DNA of 64,000 nucleotides from Paraburkholderia sp. BL10I2N1 (GTDB lineage: Bacteria; Pseudomonadota; Gammaproteobacteria; Burkholderiales; Burkholderiaceae), in the NCBI RefSeq assembly GCF_004361815.1, contig NZ_SNWA01000002.1, forward strand, positions 1,860,001-1,924,000, written 5' to 3'. The translations under genes were made by a program, and so were the position numbers. Of the stretch, positions 8,338 through 18,667 are shown piece after piece. The notes below the pieces were generated by a model. The model ran no database searches. It was not told where the DNA came from and worked only from the letters and a program-made list of their open reading frames with translations. How positions within the stretch are numbered: position 1 is the stretch's first letter; every line of letters starts with the position of its first letter.

Positions 8338-9348
8338 ATGACCGATCAGAATCGCGACCTCGTGCTCGTCACCGGCGCGTCCGGCTTTGTCGGATCGGCC
8401 GTCGCGCGTATCGCGCAACAGAAGGGCTTTGCGGTACGCGTGCTCGTCCGCGCGACGAGTCCGCGGCGCAATGTCGAAGCGCTAGACGCGGAAATCGTCG
8501 TGGGCGACATGCGCGATGAGACGTCGATGCGCGCTGCGCTGCGCGGCGTGCGCTATCTGTTTCACGTCGCCGCCGACTATCGCCTGTGGGCGCCGGACCC
8601 GTCCGACATCGAACGCGCGAATCTCGAAGGCACCGAGGCGACGATGCGCGCGGCGCTAAAGGAAGGCGTCGAGCGCATCATCTACACGAGCAGCGTCGCG
8701 ACGCTGAAAGTCACAAGCTCGGGACAGTCCGCCGACGAAACCTCGCCGCTCGCAGCCGACAAGGCGATCGGCGTCTACAAGCGCAGCAAGGTGCTCGCCG
8801 AACGCGCGGTGGAACGCATGGTCGCCAACGACGGCCTGCCCGCCATCATCGTCAACCCATCGACGCCAATCGGCCCACGCGACGTGAAGCCGACACCGAC
8901 CGGACGCATCATCGTCGAAGCGGCGCTCGGCAAGATTCCGGCGTTCGTCGATACCGGGCTTAACCTGGTCCACGTCGACGACGTCGCTGCCGGCCACTTT
9001 CTGTCGCTCGAACGGGGCAAGGTGGGTGAACGCTATATTCTCGGTGGCGAAAACCTGCCGTTGCAGGTCATGCTGGCCGACATCGCGAATCTCACCGGCC
9101 GCAAGCCACCGACACTCGCACTGCCGCGCTGGCCGCTGTACCCGCTGGCGATCGGCGCGGAAGCCGTCGCGAAGATCACGAAACGCGAGCCGTTCGTCAC
9201 TGTCGATGGGCTGAAGATGTCGAAGAACAAGATGTACTTCACGTCGGCGAAAGCGGAACGCGAACTCGGTTATCGGGCGCGGCCGTATCGCGAAGGGCTG
9301 CGCGATGCACTGGAGTGGTTCAGGCAGGCGGGCTATCTGAAGGCTTGA
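8338..9348 (+). CDS. hpnA: Hopanoid-associated sugar epimerase/dehydrogenase HpnA
   Basis: A 336-residue extended short-chain dehydrogenase. The NAD(P)-binding motif GASGFVGSAVA is near residues 14-24 and the catalytic YKRSK (YxxxK) is in the middle. HpnA proteins occur at the start of hopanoid loci. They are thought to act in side-chain maturation, but the substrate is not firmly established. AGGGA lies upstream of the ATG. The presence of hpnB, hpnH, hpnG and shc in the next 14 kb supports this name over a generic NAD-dependent epimerase. Confidence 0.88.
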   Translation: MTDQNRDLVLVTGASGFVGSAVARIAQQKGFAVRVLVRATSPRRNVEALDAEIVVGDMRDETSMRAALRGVRYLFHVAADYRLWAPDPSDIERANLEGTEATMRAALKEGVERIIYTSSVATLKVTSSGQSADETSPLAADKAIGVYKRSKVLAERAVERMVANDGLPAIIVNPSTPIGPRDVKPTPTGRIIVEAALGKIPAFVDTGLNLVHVDDVAAGHFLSLERGKVGERYILGGENLPLQVMLADIANLTGRKPPTLALPRWPLYPLAIGAEAVAKITKREPFVTVDGLKMSKNKMYFTSAKAERELGYRARPYREGLRDALEWFRQAGYLKA

Positions 9349-9484
9349 GTTCGCCCGGCCCGCACCTGACAGGAAGGGAGTCGTCACCTGCCCAAGCACT
9401 TTGTTACAACGTCGGCAAGACGGCGAAAGGTCATAGGCGGCGCGTAACAGGTAAAATCGCGGGTCTTACCGGAAAAAGCCTCGC

Positions 9485-10054
9485 ATGAATCTTCAAGAAC
9501 AGATCGGCGCGCTTGAAACGGGCGTCGATCAGCTCATTCAAGTCGCGCTGGCCCCGAAAGCCGTGGCCACCCAGGAAGCCACCCCTGATATTCCCGCCGC
9601 AGCCGCCGCGCCGGACACGCACGCCGTGCAACCCGTGCCGGCATCGGCGAGCGCAGAACCCGCCGCCAACGTTGCCACGGAAGCTGCCCCTGCCGTTGCC
9701 ACGGACAACGCGGCAGACATTGCCACCGAAGAGTTGACGCTGCTGGTCGGTCGCCCGAACCAGAACGAAATCACGATGACGATCGGCGGAAAGACCGTCT
9801 CGTTGAACCCGGAGCAGATCGGTCGGCTGATCGAAGAACTGGCGAATGCGCGTGCATCGATGAAGCCCGAGCCGCCGGGCGCGATACCGTCTGGCTGGCG
9901 TTTCGCGTCGACGAAGAATCCGGTGATGGCCGCGCAGAAACAGTCGAACGGCGACCGTCTGCTGGTGATGCGCCATACCGGCCACGGCTGGGTGCCGTTC
10001 ACGTTCTCGCCGGACATGGTCATCCAGATGTACATGATGTTGACGCAGCGTTAA
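9485..10054 (+). CDS. Conserved hypothetical protein inside the hopanoid locus
   Basis: A 189-residue protein in three parts: an N-terminal helix (MNLQEQIGALETGVDQLIQVAL), an Ala/Pro/Thr-rich linker at about residues 24-80, and a folded C-terminal half (ELTLLVGRPNQNEITMTIGG, LNPEQIGRLIEELANAR, MRHTGHGWVPFTFSPDMV). It has no signal peptide or membrane segment. I do not recognise a family. Its placement between hpnA and hpnB suggests, but does not show, a role in hopanoid metabolism. Confidence 0.75.
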   Translation: MNLQEQIGALETGVDQLIQVALAPKAVATQEATPDIPAAAAAPDTHAVQPVPASASAEPAANVATEAAPAVATDNAADIATEELTLLVGRPNQNEITMTIGGKTVSLNPEQIGRLIEELANARASMKPEPPGAIPSGWRFASTKNPVMAAQKQSNGDRLLVMRHTGHGWVPFTFSPDMVIQMYMMLTQR

Positions 10055-10129
10055 TACAACGCTAACCCGCCTTCCATGCAAAAGCGGCGCGCGGCGCAAT
10101 CGCGCCGCGCGCCGCCTTACTGCACTCCT

Positions 10130-11320
10130 TCAGTTTTCCTGGCGCCCCTGCGTCGGCGCCTGAACGCGCGCCTTCCACTGGCCGCCCTTGCCGCGCCAGT
10201 AACGCACCGCCGACGCGAACGTTGCGCCGACGTAGAACAGCGCCACCAGCGGAAGGAACGGCGCCCACAGCGGCGAACGGCCGTAGTAGCGCAGCATCGG
10301 CGCATACGCGCAGCACATCGCGGCCCAGGCGAGCCACGCAGGCCAGGCCAGCGGTCCGAGCACAATTGCCACCACCGGCGGTATCAGATAGATGATCGTC
10401 ATGCCGGCCAGCGTGCCTGCCAGCAGCCAGCCCGAATAGTGCAACTGGGTGAACGCCGTGCGCGCAATCATGTTCCAGATGTCGCGCCAGCTGTCGTACG
10501 GACGCAGCGATACGCTTCGCGCCGCGACGTCCAGCCGGATCGGATGCCGGCCTTCACCGCGATGCTTGATGCGCGCCGCGAGGCTGCAATCGTCGATCAG
10601 TTCGGCGCGGATCGATTCGATGCCGCCCGCTTCTTCCAGCGCCGTACGGCGCACGAGCATGCAGCCGCCAGCCGCCGCAGCCGTCTTGTTGCGCGGGTCG
10701 TTCACCCACGAAAACGGATACAGCTTCGCGAAGAAGAACACGAACGCGGGAATCAACGCCTTTTCCCAGAAAGAATCGCAGCGCAGCCGGACCATCAGCG
10801 AGACGAGATCGCGCTTTTCGTCGTCCGCGCGTACCACCACTTGCGTGACGGCCTCGGCGGGATGGCCGATATCCGCATCGGTAAGCAGCAGGTAGTCGGC
10901 GGGCAAACCGAGCGTTCTCACGGCCTCGATGCCCTGCGACTGCGCCCACACCTTGCCCGACCAGCCCGCCGGCAGCGGCTTCGCGGTGAGCACCGTCAGG
11001 CGGTCGGGGCGTTGCAACTGCAGCGCGGCGGCCCGGGCGGCGTCGGCGGTGCCATCGGTGCTATGGTCGTCGACGACGATCACATGAAATGCGCCCGCAT
11101 AATCCTGGCCGAGCAGCGAAGCGACGGCTCGCGCGATCACGTCGGCTTCGTTACGTGCCGGCACCACAGCGACCACGGCAGGCCATGCGTCATCGCAGCT
11201 ACGTGCCGGCACCGCGAGCGGCGCGGCGGGACGCGCCCGCCAGAAGCCGCCACGGGCAAACAGCAGGACACACCAGATCAACAGCGACAGACAGGAAAGG
11301 ACAAACAGAAACAGCATCAT
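10130..11320 (-). CDS. hpnB: Hopanoid-associated glycosyltransferase HpnB
   Basis: A 396-residue membrane-bound family-2 glycosyltransferase. It has an N-terminal membrane segment, the GT-A fold (VVPARNEADVIARAVASLL, VIVVDDHSTDGTADAAR, the DxD-like LLLTDADIGHP, AELIDDCSLAARIK) and three to four C-terminal membrane segments. HpnB is found in hopanoid clusters and is believed to modify the polar head group; the exact acceptor is unknown. It is transcribed opposite to hpnA and ispH. The two adjacent ATG codons at the start differ by one residue. Confidence 0.88.
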   Translation of the reverse strand: MMLFLFVLSCLSLLIWCVLLFARGGFWRARPAAPLAVPARSCDDAWPAVVAVVPARNEADVIARAVASLLGQDYAGAFHVIVVDDHSTDGTADAARAAALQLQRPDRLTVLTAKPLPAGWSGKVWAQSQGIEAVRTLGLPADYLLLTDADIGHPAEAVTQVVVRADDEKRDLVSLMVRLRCDSFWEKALIPAFVFFFAKLYPFSWVNDPRNKTAAAAGGCMLVRRTALEEAGGIESIRAELIDDCSLAARIKHRGEGRHPIRLDVAARSVSLRPYDSWRDIWNMIARTAFTQLHYSGWLLAGTLAGMTIIYLIPPVVAIVLGPLAWPAWLAWAAMCCAYAPMLRYYGRSPLWAPFLPLVALFYVGATFASAVRYWRGKGGQWKARVQAPTQGRQEN

Positions 11321-11712
11321 GCGTTGCCCTCAACCGACACTGCCGGCAAGCCCACCAGCGCGCTTGACGACTTCGAAAGCAACGCGCGTGCAACAGGAAA
11401 GTTTTCGTAGTGATCGACTTCCATCCAGCGAGCCCCAAATGCATTCAGTAATGCGGTTGTAAACAACTACCACAAGGCCTGATAGTTTAAGGGTTCCGCA
11501 TGTCGGGTGCAGCGGTCATTGTTGCCGCGGCAGGTGTTGTATCCGGTGTGTCAGGAAAGCAAGGAGGCCGCGATAGCGTTAGAATGCGCGTTTGGTTTCG
11601 GTGCACCGGCTTTTTGTCGGACTTAATGCATCCATTAATATGATCGTCGCGGCGATAAAGTCATTTTTACCGGCTTTCTTCGAGACCCGCGTCAGTCGGA
11701 GTTCGCCAGCCT
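11321..11712. other. Gene-free divergent promoter region between hpnB and ispH
   Basis: About 390 bases with locally AT-richer sequence near 11590-11690. No ORF or repeat is supported. Confidence 0.5.
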
Positions 11713-12657
11713 ATGCGAGTCATCCTTGCTCAACCCCGCGGCTTTTGTGCGGGTGTTGTCCGTGCGATCGAAATCGTCGATCGCGCACTGCTTCAACACG
11801 GCGCGCCGGTCTATGTGCGCCATGAAATCGTCCACAATCGCCACGTGGTCGATAACCTGCGTCAAAAAGGCGCCCGCTTCGTCGAAGAACTGGACGAGGT
11901 GCCGGAAGGCGCTGTCGCGATCTTCAGCGCGCATGGCGTGGCGCAAAGCGTCGAACGTGACGCCGAGCAGCGCGGGCTCGATGTGCTCGATGCGACCTGC
12001 CCGCTCGTCACCAAGGTGCACGTGCAGGGGCGTCAGTACGTCGGCGCTGGCCGCACACTGATCCTGATCGGCCACGCGGGCCATCCGGAAGTCGAAGGGA
12101 CGATCGGGCAGATTCCCGGCAAGGTGCTGCTCGTGCAGAGCGAAGCCGAAGTCGCGACGCTCGATCTGCCGCTCGACACGCCGCTCGCGTACGTGACGCA
12201 GACGACGCTGTCGGTCGACGATACGCGCGGCATCATCGACGCGCTGCTGCGCCGGTTCACCGACATCGTCGGCCCGGACACGCGCGACATCTGCTACGCA
12301 ACGCAAAACCGCCAGGCGGCGGTGCGCGAGTTGAGCACACAGGTCGATGTACTGCTGGTGGTGGGGGCGACGAACAGTTCGAACTCGAACCGTCTGCGTG
12401 AAATCGGCAGCGAAACGGGTGTACCGAGCTACCTCGTCGCCGATGGTTCCGAAGTGAAGCCGGAGTGGTTTGCGAATGCGCAGACGGTCGGCATCACGGC
12501 GGGCGCTTCGGCGCCGGAAGAAATGGTTGAAAACGTCATCGATGCGCTGCGCGCATTGGGACCCGTCGAAGTCATGACGATGGCGGGCCGTGAAGAGAAA
12601 GTCGAATTCAAGTTGCCGTCGAAGCTGACGCAACCACTCGCCGCACGCGAAGTTTAA
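11713..12657 (+). CDS. ispH: 4-hydroxy-3-methylbut-2-enyl diphosphate reductase IspH
   Basis: A 314-residue enzyme of normal length. The three cluster cysteines are in PRGFCAGV (Cys12), DATCPLV and [27 protein letters not shown] and SNSNRL are the other active-site motifs. It reduces HMBPP to IPP and DMAPP in the last step of the MEP pathway. Its position upstream of hpnH, with a stop 10 bases before the hpnH start, suggests a second ispH dedicated to supplying isoprenoids for hopanoids; Burkholderia usually has another copy (known in general, not visible here). Confidence 0.94.
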   Translation: MRVILAQPRGFCAGVVRAIEIVDRALLQHGAPVYVRHEIVHNRHVVDNLRQKGARFVEELDEVPEGAVAIFSAHGVAQSVERDAEQRGLDVLDATCPLVTKVHVQGRQYVGAGRTLILIGHAGHPEVEGTIGQIPGKVLLVQSEAEVATLDLPLDTPLAYVTQTTLSVDDTRGIIDALLRRFTDIVGPDTRDICYATQNRQAAVRELSTQVDVLLVVGATNSSNSNRLREIGSETGVPSYLVADGSEVKPEWFANAQTVGITAGASAPEEMVENVIDALRALGPVEVMTMAGREEKVEFKLPSKLTQPLAAREV

Positions 12658-12667
12658 GGAGGACAGA

Positions 12668-13825
12668 TTGTCTATTCCGCTGCTACAGAAGGTCCGGGTG
12701 GGCGCTTACATCATGCGCCAGCACTTTTCGGGCAACAAACGCTACCCGCTCGCGCTGATGCTCGAGCCCCTGTTCCGCTGCAATCTGGCCTGCAATGGCT
12801 GCGGCAAGATTGACTATCCGGATCCTATCCTGAACCAGCGCCTGTCGCTGGAAGAATGCCTCGGCGCCGTCGACGAATGCGGCGCGCCCGTGGTGTCGAT
12901 CGCCGGCGGTGAGCCGCTGCTGCACAAGGAAATGCCGCAGATCGTTAAGGGCATCATCGCGCGCAAGAAGTTCGTGTACCTGTGCACGAACGCGCTGCTG
13001 ATGGAAAAGAAAATGGACGACTACGAGCCGAATCCATACTTCGTATGGTCGGTTCACCTCGACGGCGACAAGGAAGCACACGATCACTCGGTGTCGCAGG
13101 AAGGCGTTTACGAGAAGGCCGTCGCCGCGATCCGCGAAGCGAAGCGCCGCGGTTTCCGTGTCAACATCAACTGCACGCTGTTCAACGACGCCGTGCCGGA
13201 ACGCGTCGCCGCGTTCTTCGACACGCTCGGGCCGATGGGCGTCGACGGCATTACCGTGTCGCCGGGTTATGCATACGAACGTGCGCCGGATCAACAGCAC
13301 TTCCTGAACCGCGACAAGACCAAGCATCTGTTCCGCGAAATCTTCAAGCGCGGCAACAATGGCAAGAACTGGTCGTTCAGCCAGTCGGGCATGTTCCTCG
13401 ACTTCCTGGCCGGCAACCAGACCTACGAATGCACACCTTGGGGCAACCCGGCGCGCACGGTGTTCGGCTGGCAGAAGCCGTGCTATCTGGTCGGCGAAGG
13501 TTATGTGAAGACCTTCAAGGAACTGATGGAGACGACCAACTGGGACGCCTACGGCACCGGCAACTACGAGAAGTGCGCGGACTGCATGGTCCACTGCGGC
13601 TTCGAAGCGACCGCCGTGATGGATACCGTGGCGCATCCGCTGAAGGCACTGAAGGTCAGCCTGCGTGGTCCGAAGACCTCGGGTGCGTTCGCTAAGGACA
13701 TCCCGCTCGACAAGCAGCGTCCGGCCGAGTACGTATTCTCGCGTCACGTCGAGATCAAGCTGGAAGAGATCGGCCGTGCAGGTAAGGGCAAGAAAGTGGA
13801 AAGAACGACGGCAGCCGCAAGCTGA
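12668..13825 (+). CDS. hpnH: Adenosyl-hopane synthase HpnH (radical SAM)
   Basis: A 385-residue radical SAM enzyme. CNLACNGC at residues 38-45 is the CxxxCxxC cluster motif, SIAGGEPLL is the SAM-binding GGE segment, and a later CADCMVHCGFE is characteristic of HpnH. It joins 5'-deoxyadenosine to diploptene, the first step of side-chain extension. The start is TTG at 12668, chosen because AGGAGGA lies 5-6 bases upstream and MSIPLLQKVRVG is the usual N-terminus. It is co-transcribed with ispH. A double hairpin follows the gene. Confidence 0.93.
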   Translation: MSIPLLQKVRVGAYIMRQHFSGNKRYPLALMLEPLFRCNLACNGCGKIDYPDPILNQRLSLEECLGAVDECGAPVVSIAGGEPLLHKEMPQIVKGIIARKKFVYLCTNALLMEKKMDDYEPNPYFVWSVHLDGDKEAHDHSVSQEGVYEKAVAAIREAKRRGFRVNINCTLFNDAVPERVAAFFDTLGPMGVDGITVSPGYAYERAPDQQHFLNRDKTKHLFREIFKRGNNGKNWSFSQSGMFLDFLAGNQTYECTPWGNPARTVFGWQKPCYLVGEGYVKTFKELMETTNWDAYGTGNYEKCADCMVHCGFEATAVMDTVAHPLKALKVSLRGPKTSGAFAKDIPLDKQRPAEYVFSRHVEIKLEEIGRAGKGKKVERTTAAAS

Positions 13826-13855
13826 GCGTTGAGCAGGCTGCCTGCATTTGTATTC

Positions 13856-13922
13856 GTGCCGCTCGTGAATGAGCGGCACGCAAGAAAAAAGAGCGCAACG
13901 GTGCGAACCGTTGCGCTCTTTG
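13856..13922. terminator. Two hairpins forming a bidirectional terminator
   Basis: The first hairpin, GTGCCGCTC/GAGCGGCAC, is at 13856-13879. The second, AAGAGCGCAACGG/CCGTTGCGCTCTT, is at 13889-13920 and is flanked by A6 on the left and TTG then TTTT on the right. The second can end both hpnH and the converging YbdD-like gene. Confidence 0.82.
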
Positions 13923-13947
13923 TTTTCGGGGTAAGCGGATGGTCAAC

Positions 13948-14154
13948 TCAACAGCACTTTCCAGCCCCCGATCCGTATCGCGCATTCTGCCGCTCGCGGA
14001 AAAACTCCTCGTAGGTCATCGCCGGCTGGTCGGGGTGCGTCGCGCGCATACGCGCAACGTAGGTCTCGTAGTCAGGCATGCCCACCATCAGGCGCATCGC
14101 CTGACCCAAATAGCGGCCCGAGTTGCGCACGTCGTCTCGAAGTCCGGAAAACAT
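13948..14154 (-). CDS. YbdD/YjiX-family small protein ending in KCC
   Basis: A 68-residue protein with the family pattern [45 protein letters not shown] and a C-terminal GKCC. The family usually accompanies CstA/BtsT peptide or pyruvate transporters, but no such transporter is in the window. The tail resembles that of the related KCU-star selenoproteins with Cys in place of Sec; the codons read AAG TGC TGT TGA. The start at 14154 gives the normal short length. It is directly downstream of hpnM. Confidence 0.8.
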   Translation of the reverse strand: MFSGLRDDVRNSGRYLGQAMRLMVGMPDYETYVARMRATHPDQPAMTYEEFFRERQNARYGSGAGKCC

Positions 14155-14214
14155 CGCGGGCAGACCTTTGTCAGTTCGCGCAGTGAGCCCGCCGCAAAAC
14201 CGCGGGTTCTGCAA

Positions 14215-14820
14215 TCAACCGGCACTGCGCGCGTTGTGCGCGGTCAGGAACTTGATCAATCCGTCGACCCCGCCCTTGGCGAGTTGCTCGGCAAACTGGG
14301 TCTGATAGACCTGGATGAGCCACGCGCCCATCATGTTGATGTCGTAAATCCTCCAGCCGGCGGCAGTCTTTTCGAGCCGGTAATCGATCGAATCGTCGCC
14401 GCCGTTGCTGATCACGTGCGACTGCACAACGGTGTCCCTGGCCTCTTCAGCCGACGTCGACGGCAGGAACCGGAATTTGACGTCCTGGTCCCGTAATTGC
14501 GACAGCGAGGCTGCGTACGTTCCGACCAGTAGTTTCGTGAACTGCTCGTACAGTTGCTTCTGCTGCTCGGGTGTCGCGGTCGCCCACGCCTTGCCGACGG
14601 CAATCCGCGTCGTCCGCTGGAAGTCCGTGTAAGGCACGAAGCGCGTCTCGACCACCTGGGTGATCTTGCTCATATCGCCGCCGCGTGCCTGCGGATCGGC
14701 CTTCATCGCAGCGACGGTGCCCTCGACGGCACTCTTCACGACAGCGTCCGGTGCAGCTTGTGCGAAAGCCGCGCTGGAAACCACGGCCGCTGCGAAAAAA
14801 GCAGACAAATAACGTTTCAT
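14215..14820 (-). CDS. hpnM: Hopanoid-associated MlaC-like periplasmic protein HpnM
   Basis: A 201-residue protein of the MlaC/Ttg2D fold. A signal peptide (MKRYLSAFFAAAVVSSAAFA) is followed by the MlaC pattern VVETRFVPYTDFQRTTRIAVGKAW, EQFTKLLVGTYAASL and GWRIYDINMMGAWLIQVYQTQF. MlaC proteins carry lipids across the periplasm. In hopanoid loci this member is named HpnM and is paired with the HpnN transporter, which is divergent from it here. The mlaA-like gene after hpnN completes a Mla-like set. Confidence 0.9.
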   Translation of the reverse strand: MKRYLSAFFAAAVVSSAAFAQAAPDAVVKSAVEGTVAAMKADPQARGGDMSKITQVVETRFVPYTDFQRTTRIAVGKAWATATPEQQKQLYEQFTKLLVGTYAASLSQLRDQDVKFRFLPSTSAEEARDTVVQSHVISNGGDDSIDYRLEKTAAGWRIYDINMMGAWLIQVYQTQFAEQLAKGGVDGLIKFLTAHNARSAG

Positions 14821-15001
14821 ATGCTCGCTGGAACATGAAAGTGAAAAAGACAGCCACCCGGCGGCCAGGAAGCCATTGGGCGCCAGTATACCGATTTTGC
14901 CCGTTGCGTCCTGCCCCGCATGACGCGCGCGAGGCCGCTGCGTCTGTATACTTGTGCCCTTCTGCCAAAAACGCCGTTAACGACAGGGCTATTTCACCTG
15001 T

Positions 15002-17629
15002 ATGCTGAAGTCATCCATTGTTCGCCTCGTTGCGTGGTCGATACGCCTTGCGGGGTGGGTCATTGCGCTGTCGCTCGCACTCGCCGTCGCGAGTGCCTTC
15101 TATGTCGCGCATCACTTCAAGATCAACACGGACATCAGCCGTTTGATCGATACCGAGCCGGAATGGTCGCGCCTCGAAAACGCGATGAATGCGGCCTTCC
15201 CGGATCGCGGCAAGACCGTTCTCGTGGTCGTCGAAGCCGGTGCGCCCGAATTCGCCGATGCCGCCGCCAACAAGCTGACCGCCGCGCTGCAGAAGCAGCC
15301 GAAACAGTTCGTCGCCGTCTCCCAACCGGCCGACGGTACATTCTTTGAGCATAACGGCCTGCTGTTCCTGCCGCTCAAGGACGTCGAATCGACCACTTCC
15401 CAGCTGGCCCAGGCAAGACCGCTCGTCAATTCGCTCGCTCACGATCCCAGCCTTACCGGCCTCGCCGGGATTCTGACGACCACCCTGCTGCTGCCGCTGC
15501 AGATCGGCCAGGTAAAGCTCAGCGACATGAGTCATCTGCTGTCGCGGAGCGCGACCGTGCTCGACGGCGTGCTGGCCGGTCAACCGTCGGTGTTCTCATG
15601 GCGCGCGCTCGTCGACAAAAGCACGGCGACACAACCGGCCCGCGCGTTCGTCACGGTCCAGCCGGTTGTCGACTACGCCGCGCTCGAGCCTGGCGCGCAG
15701 GCGTCGCAGGCCATCCGCGATACCGCCGCTTCGCTGCATCTCGACACGCAGTACGGCGCGACGGTCCGGCTGACTGGCGAACAGCCACTCGCCGATGAGG
15801 AATTTGCGTCGGTAAAGGACGGGGCCGCCGTCAACGGCATCGGCACGATGGTGGTTGTGCTCGTGATCCTGTGGCTCGCGCTGCGTTCCAAGCGGCTGAT
15901 CATCGCGGTGTTCATCACACTTTTCGTCGGCCTTGCGATCACGGCGGCGCTCGGCTTGATGATGGTCGAGGCGCTGAACATGATCTCGGTCGCGTTCATG
16001 GTGCTGTTCGTCGGGCTGGGCGTCGATTTCGGTGTCCAGTTCGGTGTGAAATACCGTGAAGAGCGCAACCGCGACGACCGCCTCCCCGCTGCGCTGCTGA
16101 ATACCGCGCATAGCATCGGCGTGCCGCTGACGCTCGCGGCGGTCGCCGTTGCGCTGAGCTTCTTCTCGTTCCTGCCGACTGCGTATCGTGGCGTGTCGGA
16201 ACTGGGCAAGATCGCGGGTGTCGGGATGTTCGTCGCGTATCTGACGAACATGACGCTGCTGCCCGCCCTGCTCCAGGTCATGCAGCCGAAACCCGAACCT
16301 GTGTCGCCCGGCTTCAGGCAACTTGCGCCGGTGGACGACTTCCTCGACCGCAACCGCAAGCCGGTGCTGATCCTGACGCTGATCGTGGTGGGCGGCGCGC
16401 TGCCGTTGCTCACGCATCTGCGTTTCGACTTCAACCCGCTGCATCTGAAAGACCCGCACACGGAGTCGATGGCCACGTTGTTGTCGCTCAACGATGCGCC
16501 CGAGGCTTCGATCAATAACGTGCACGTGCTTGCGCCGTCGCTGGCGGATGCGGACCGGATGGCCGCGAAGCTGTCGGCGCTGCCGGAAGTCGGCCGCGTG
16601 ACCACCCTGAGCACCTTCATCCCCACCGACCAGCCGCAAAAACTCGCGCTGATCGCCAATGCCGCCCAGCAGCTGTTGCCCGCGCTGACGCAGACACCGG
16701 CGCCGCCCGCCACCGACGCCTTGCGCGTCGCCGCTCTTAAGCGCGCTGCGAACCAGCTGTCGCTGGCCGCCGACGATCATCCGGGGCCGGGGGCAGCCGA
16801 AGCCAAACATCTGTCCGCGACACTCGCGAAGCTCGCCGCCGCAGACGCCGCTACCCGCGACCGGGCTGAAACGGCGATGGCCGAATCGCTCAGGATAGCG
16901 CTCGGACAACTGACCGCACTGTTGCAGCCGTCGCCGGTCACCCGCGAATCCGTGCCGCCGGAGATCGCAGGCAGTTGGGTGTCGGCTGACGGCCACGCGC
17001 TCGTGGACGTCGCGCCGAAATTCAAGGCAGGCGCCGATCCCAGCGACGACACGATGCTGCGCCGCTTCGCCAAGGCGGTCAAAAAGGCCGAGCCGGGCGC
17101 ACTCGGCGGCCCGATCTCGATCCTGCATTCCGCCGACACCATCATCACGGCGTTCCTGCAGGCCGCCGGCTGGGCGGTTCTGTCGATTTCGATCCTGCTG
17201 TGGCTGACACTGCGCCGGATAGGTGACGTGCTGCGCACAATGATTCCGCTGCTCGTCTCGGCTATCGTCACACTCGAGTTGTGCGTCGTGTTCAACATGC
17301 CGCTCAACTTCGCCAATATCATTGCATTACCGCTGATGCTCGGCGTCGGCGTGGCGTTCAAGATTTACTTCGTGATGGCATGGCGCAACGGCCAGACCGG
17401 CCTGCTGCAATCGAGCCTCACGCACGCCGTGATGTTCAGCGCGGCCACCACGGCGACCGCGTTCGGCAGCCTGTGGCTTTCGCACCATCCGGGCACATCG
17501 AGCATGGGGCGGCTGCTGGCGCTTTCGCTGTTGTGCACGCTGATCGGCGCCGTGGTATTCCAGCCAGTGTTGATGGGCAAACCGCGCCCGAAGCGCGTCC
17601 GTAAGAAAACTACAGGGATCGACGGATGA
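15002..17629 (+). CDS. hpnN: Hopanoid transporter HpnN (RND/MmpL family)
   Basis: An 875-residue inner-membrane RND protein. It has one N-terminal membrane helix, a large periplasmic loop, a five-to-six helix bundle at about residues 275-425 ([40 protein letters not shown]), a second large loop, and a second helix bundle at about 715-860. HpnN moves hopanoids to the outer membrane in Rhodopseudomonas, and in Burkholderia affects membrane stability and multidrug sensitivity. It overlaps the next gene by 4 bases (ATGA), indicating translational coupling to the MlaA-like lipoprotein. Confidence 0.92.
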   Translation: MLKSSIVRLVAWSIRLAGWVIALSLALAVASAFYVAHHFKINTDISRLIDTEPEWSRLENAMNAAFPDRGKTVLVVVEAGAPEFADAAANKLTAALQKQPKQFVAVSQPADGTFFEHNGLLFLPLKDVESTTSQLAQARPLVNSLAHDPSLTGLAGILTTTLLLPLQIGQVKLSDMSHLLSRSATVLDGVLAGQPSVFSWRALVDKSTATQPARAFVTVQPVVDYAALEPGAQASQAIRDTAASLHLDTQYGATVRLTGEQPLADEEFASVKDGAAVNGIGTMVVVLVILWLALRSKRLIIAVFITLFVGLAITAALGLMMVEALNMISVAFMVLFVGLGVDFGVQFGVKYREERNRDDRLPAALLNTAHSIGVPLTLAAVAVALSFFSFLPTAYRGVSELGKIAGVGMFVAYLTNMTLLPALLQVMQPKPEPVSPGFRQLAPVDDFLDRNRKPVLILTLIVVGGALPLLTHLRFDFNPLHLKDPHTESMATLLSLNDAPEASINNVHVLAPSLADADRMAAKLSALPEVGRVTTLSTFIPTDQPQKLALIANAAQQLLPALTQTPAPPATDALRVAALKRAANQLSLAADDHPGPGAAEAKHLSATLAKLAAADAATRDRAETAMAESLRIALGQLTALLQPSPVTRESVPPEIAGSWVSADGHALVDVAPKFKAGADPSDDTMLRRFAKAVKKAEPGALGGPISILHSADTIITAFLQAAGWAVLSISILLWLTLRRIGDVLRTMIPLLVSAIVTLELCVVFNMPLNFANIIALPLMLGVGVAFKIYFVMAWRNGQTGLLQSSLTHAVMFSAATTATAFGSLWLSHHPGTSSMGRLLALSLLCTLIGAVVFQPVLMGKPRPKRVRKKTTGIDG

Positions 17630-18570
17630 AGATGCAAACCACCGCGCTGGCGCTTGTTGTCGCGAGCGCTCTTACCGGCTGCGCGACCGGCCCTGACCGC
17701 AAGCCCGGCGATCCGCTGGAGCCGATGAACCGTGCCATCTTCAAGTTCAATGATACGGTCGATACGGTCATCGCCCAACCGATTGCGAAGGGCTATCAGA
17801 AGGTGACGCCGCATCCGCTGCGCACGGCGATCAGCAACTTCTTCTCGAATCTCGGCGACCTCAGCAACGCGGCCAACAACCTGCTGCAGTTGAAAATCAC
17901 GGACGCAACCGAAGACATCATGCGTTTCGCGTTCAACTCGACGTTCGGGATTGGCGGCCTGCTCGACTTTGCGACGCCAGCCGGGCTGCCCAAGCACAAT
18001 CAGGACTTCGGACTGACGCTCGGACACTGGGGCGTGCCGTCCGGTCCGTATCTGGTGCTGCCGCTCTTCGGGCCGAGCTCGTTCCGCGACGGTGCTGCCC
18101 TTGTGGTCGATGTCCGCTTCAATCCGCTCAACTACATCGAACCTGCGTGGCGTAATCCCTTGTACGGCCTGCAATTCATCAGCAAGCGCTCGGATCTGCT
18201 CGGTGCCACCGACCTGCTGTCGCAGGCGGCGCTCGACAAGTACTCGTTTGTCCGCGACGCTTACACGCAGCAGCGCCGCTCGCTGTTGCGCGGGGCAGGT
18301 GCACCGCCGGCGGCCCTGCCGGATTACGGCGAGCCGGATGAACCCGGCGCGGGCGCAGCGCCCGCCCCTGGCGCTTCCGGGACCGCTCCGGCCGGCCTTC
18401 CCGACTATTCCGACCCAGGCGATTCAGCGTCTGGTGCAACGCCCGTGTCTGGCGCTCCGCAGGCGGCCCCGGCCGGCGCGCCGAACGCCACGGAACCAGG
18501 CGATGCGGCGGCCGGACCAACGCCCGGGACCCCGGACGCCGCGCCTTTGCCGAAACCCGCTACACAGTAA
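17626..18570 (+). CDS. mlaA: MlaA/VacJ-family outer-membrane lipoprotein
   Basis: A 314-residue lipoprotein. The lipobox LTGCATG places the lipidated Cys near residue 19. The VacJ domain covers residues 25-230 ([69 protein letters not shown]). The last 85 residues are a Pro/Ala/Gly-rich tail with repeats such as [13 protein letters not shown] and [13 protein letters not shown], longer than in E. coli MlaA. MlaA removes phospholipids from the outer leaflet of the outer membrane. Coupling to hpnN points to a hopanoid-linked version. Confidence 0.9.
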   Translation: MKMQTTALALVVASALTGCATGPDRKPGDPLEPMNRAIFKFNDTVDTVIAQPIAKGYQKVTPHPLRTAISNFFSNLGDLSNAANNLLQLKITDATEDIMRFAFNSTFGIGGLLDFATPAGLPKHNQDFGLTLGHWGVPSGPYLVLPLFGPSSFRDGAALVVDVRFNPLNYIEPAWRNPLYGLQFISKRSDLLGATDLLSQAALDKYSFVRDAYTQQRRSLLRGAGAPPAALPDYGEPDEPGAGAAPAPGASGTAPAGLPDYSDPGDSASGATPVSGAPQAAPAGAPNATEPGDAAAGPTPGTPDAAPLPKPATQ

Positions 18571-18614
18571 TCCGCACGGACCACGCCCACCTCTGTATGC
18601 GTCGGGACAAACAA

Positions 18615-18651
18615 AACAGCCCGGCAGGTTTTACCTGCCGGGCTGTTTTTT
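18615..18651 (+). terminator. Rho-independent terminator after hpnN-mlaA
   Basis: A 15-bp stem (AACAGCCCGGCAGGT/ACCTGCCGGGCTGTT) with a 3-nt loop, followed by a T run. Confidence 0.9.
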
Positions 18652-18667
18652 CGCGCCGGCTGTTTCT

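Noticed and set aside
10076..11410. A 444-codon frame opposite hpnB
   Set aside because: Antisense shadow of a well-supported glycosyltransferase; Arg/His-rich composition typical of high-GC antisense frames.
12683..13879. A 398-codon frame opposite hpnH
   Set aside because: Antisense shadow of the radical SAM gene; no recognisable domain.
13948..13956. Selenocysteine in the YbdD-like protein
   Set aside because: The tail is TGC TGT followed by TGA as the true stop; no in-frame TGA interrupts the protein and no SECIS-like need arises.
15596..17128. A 510-codon frame opposite hpnN
   Set aside because: Antisense shadow; the opposite strand has all RND motifs.
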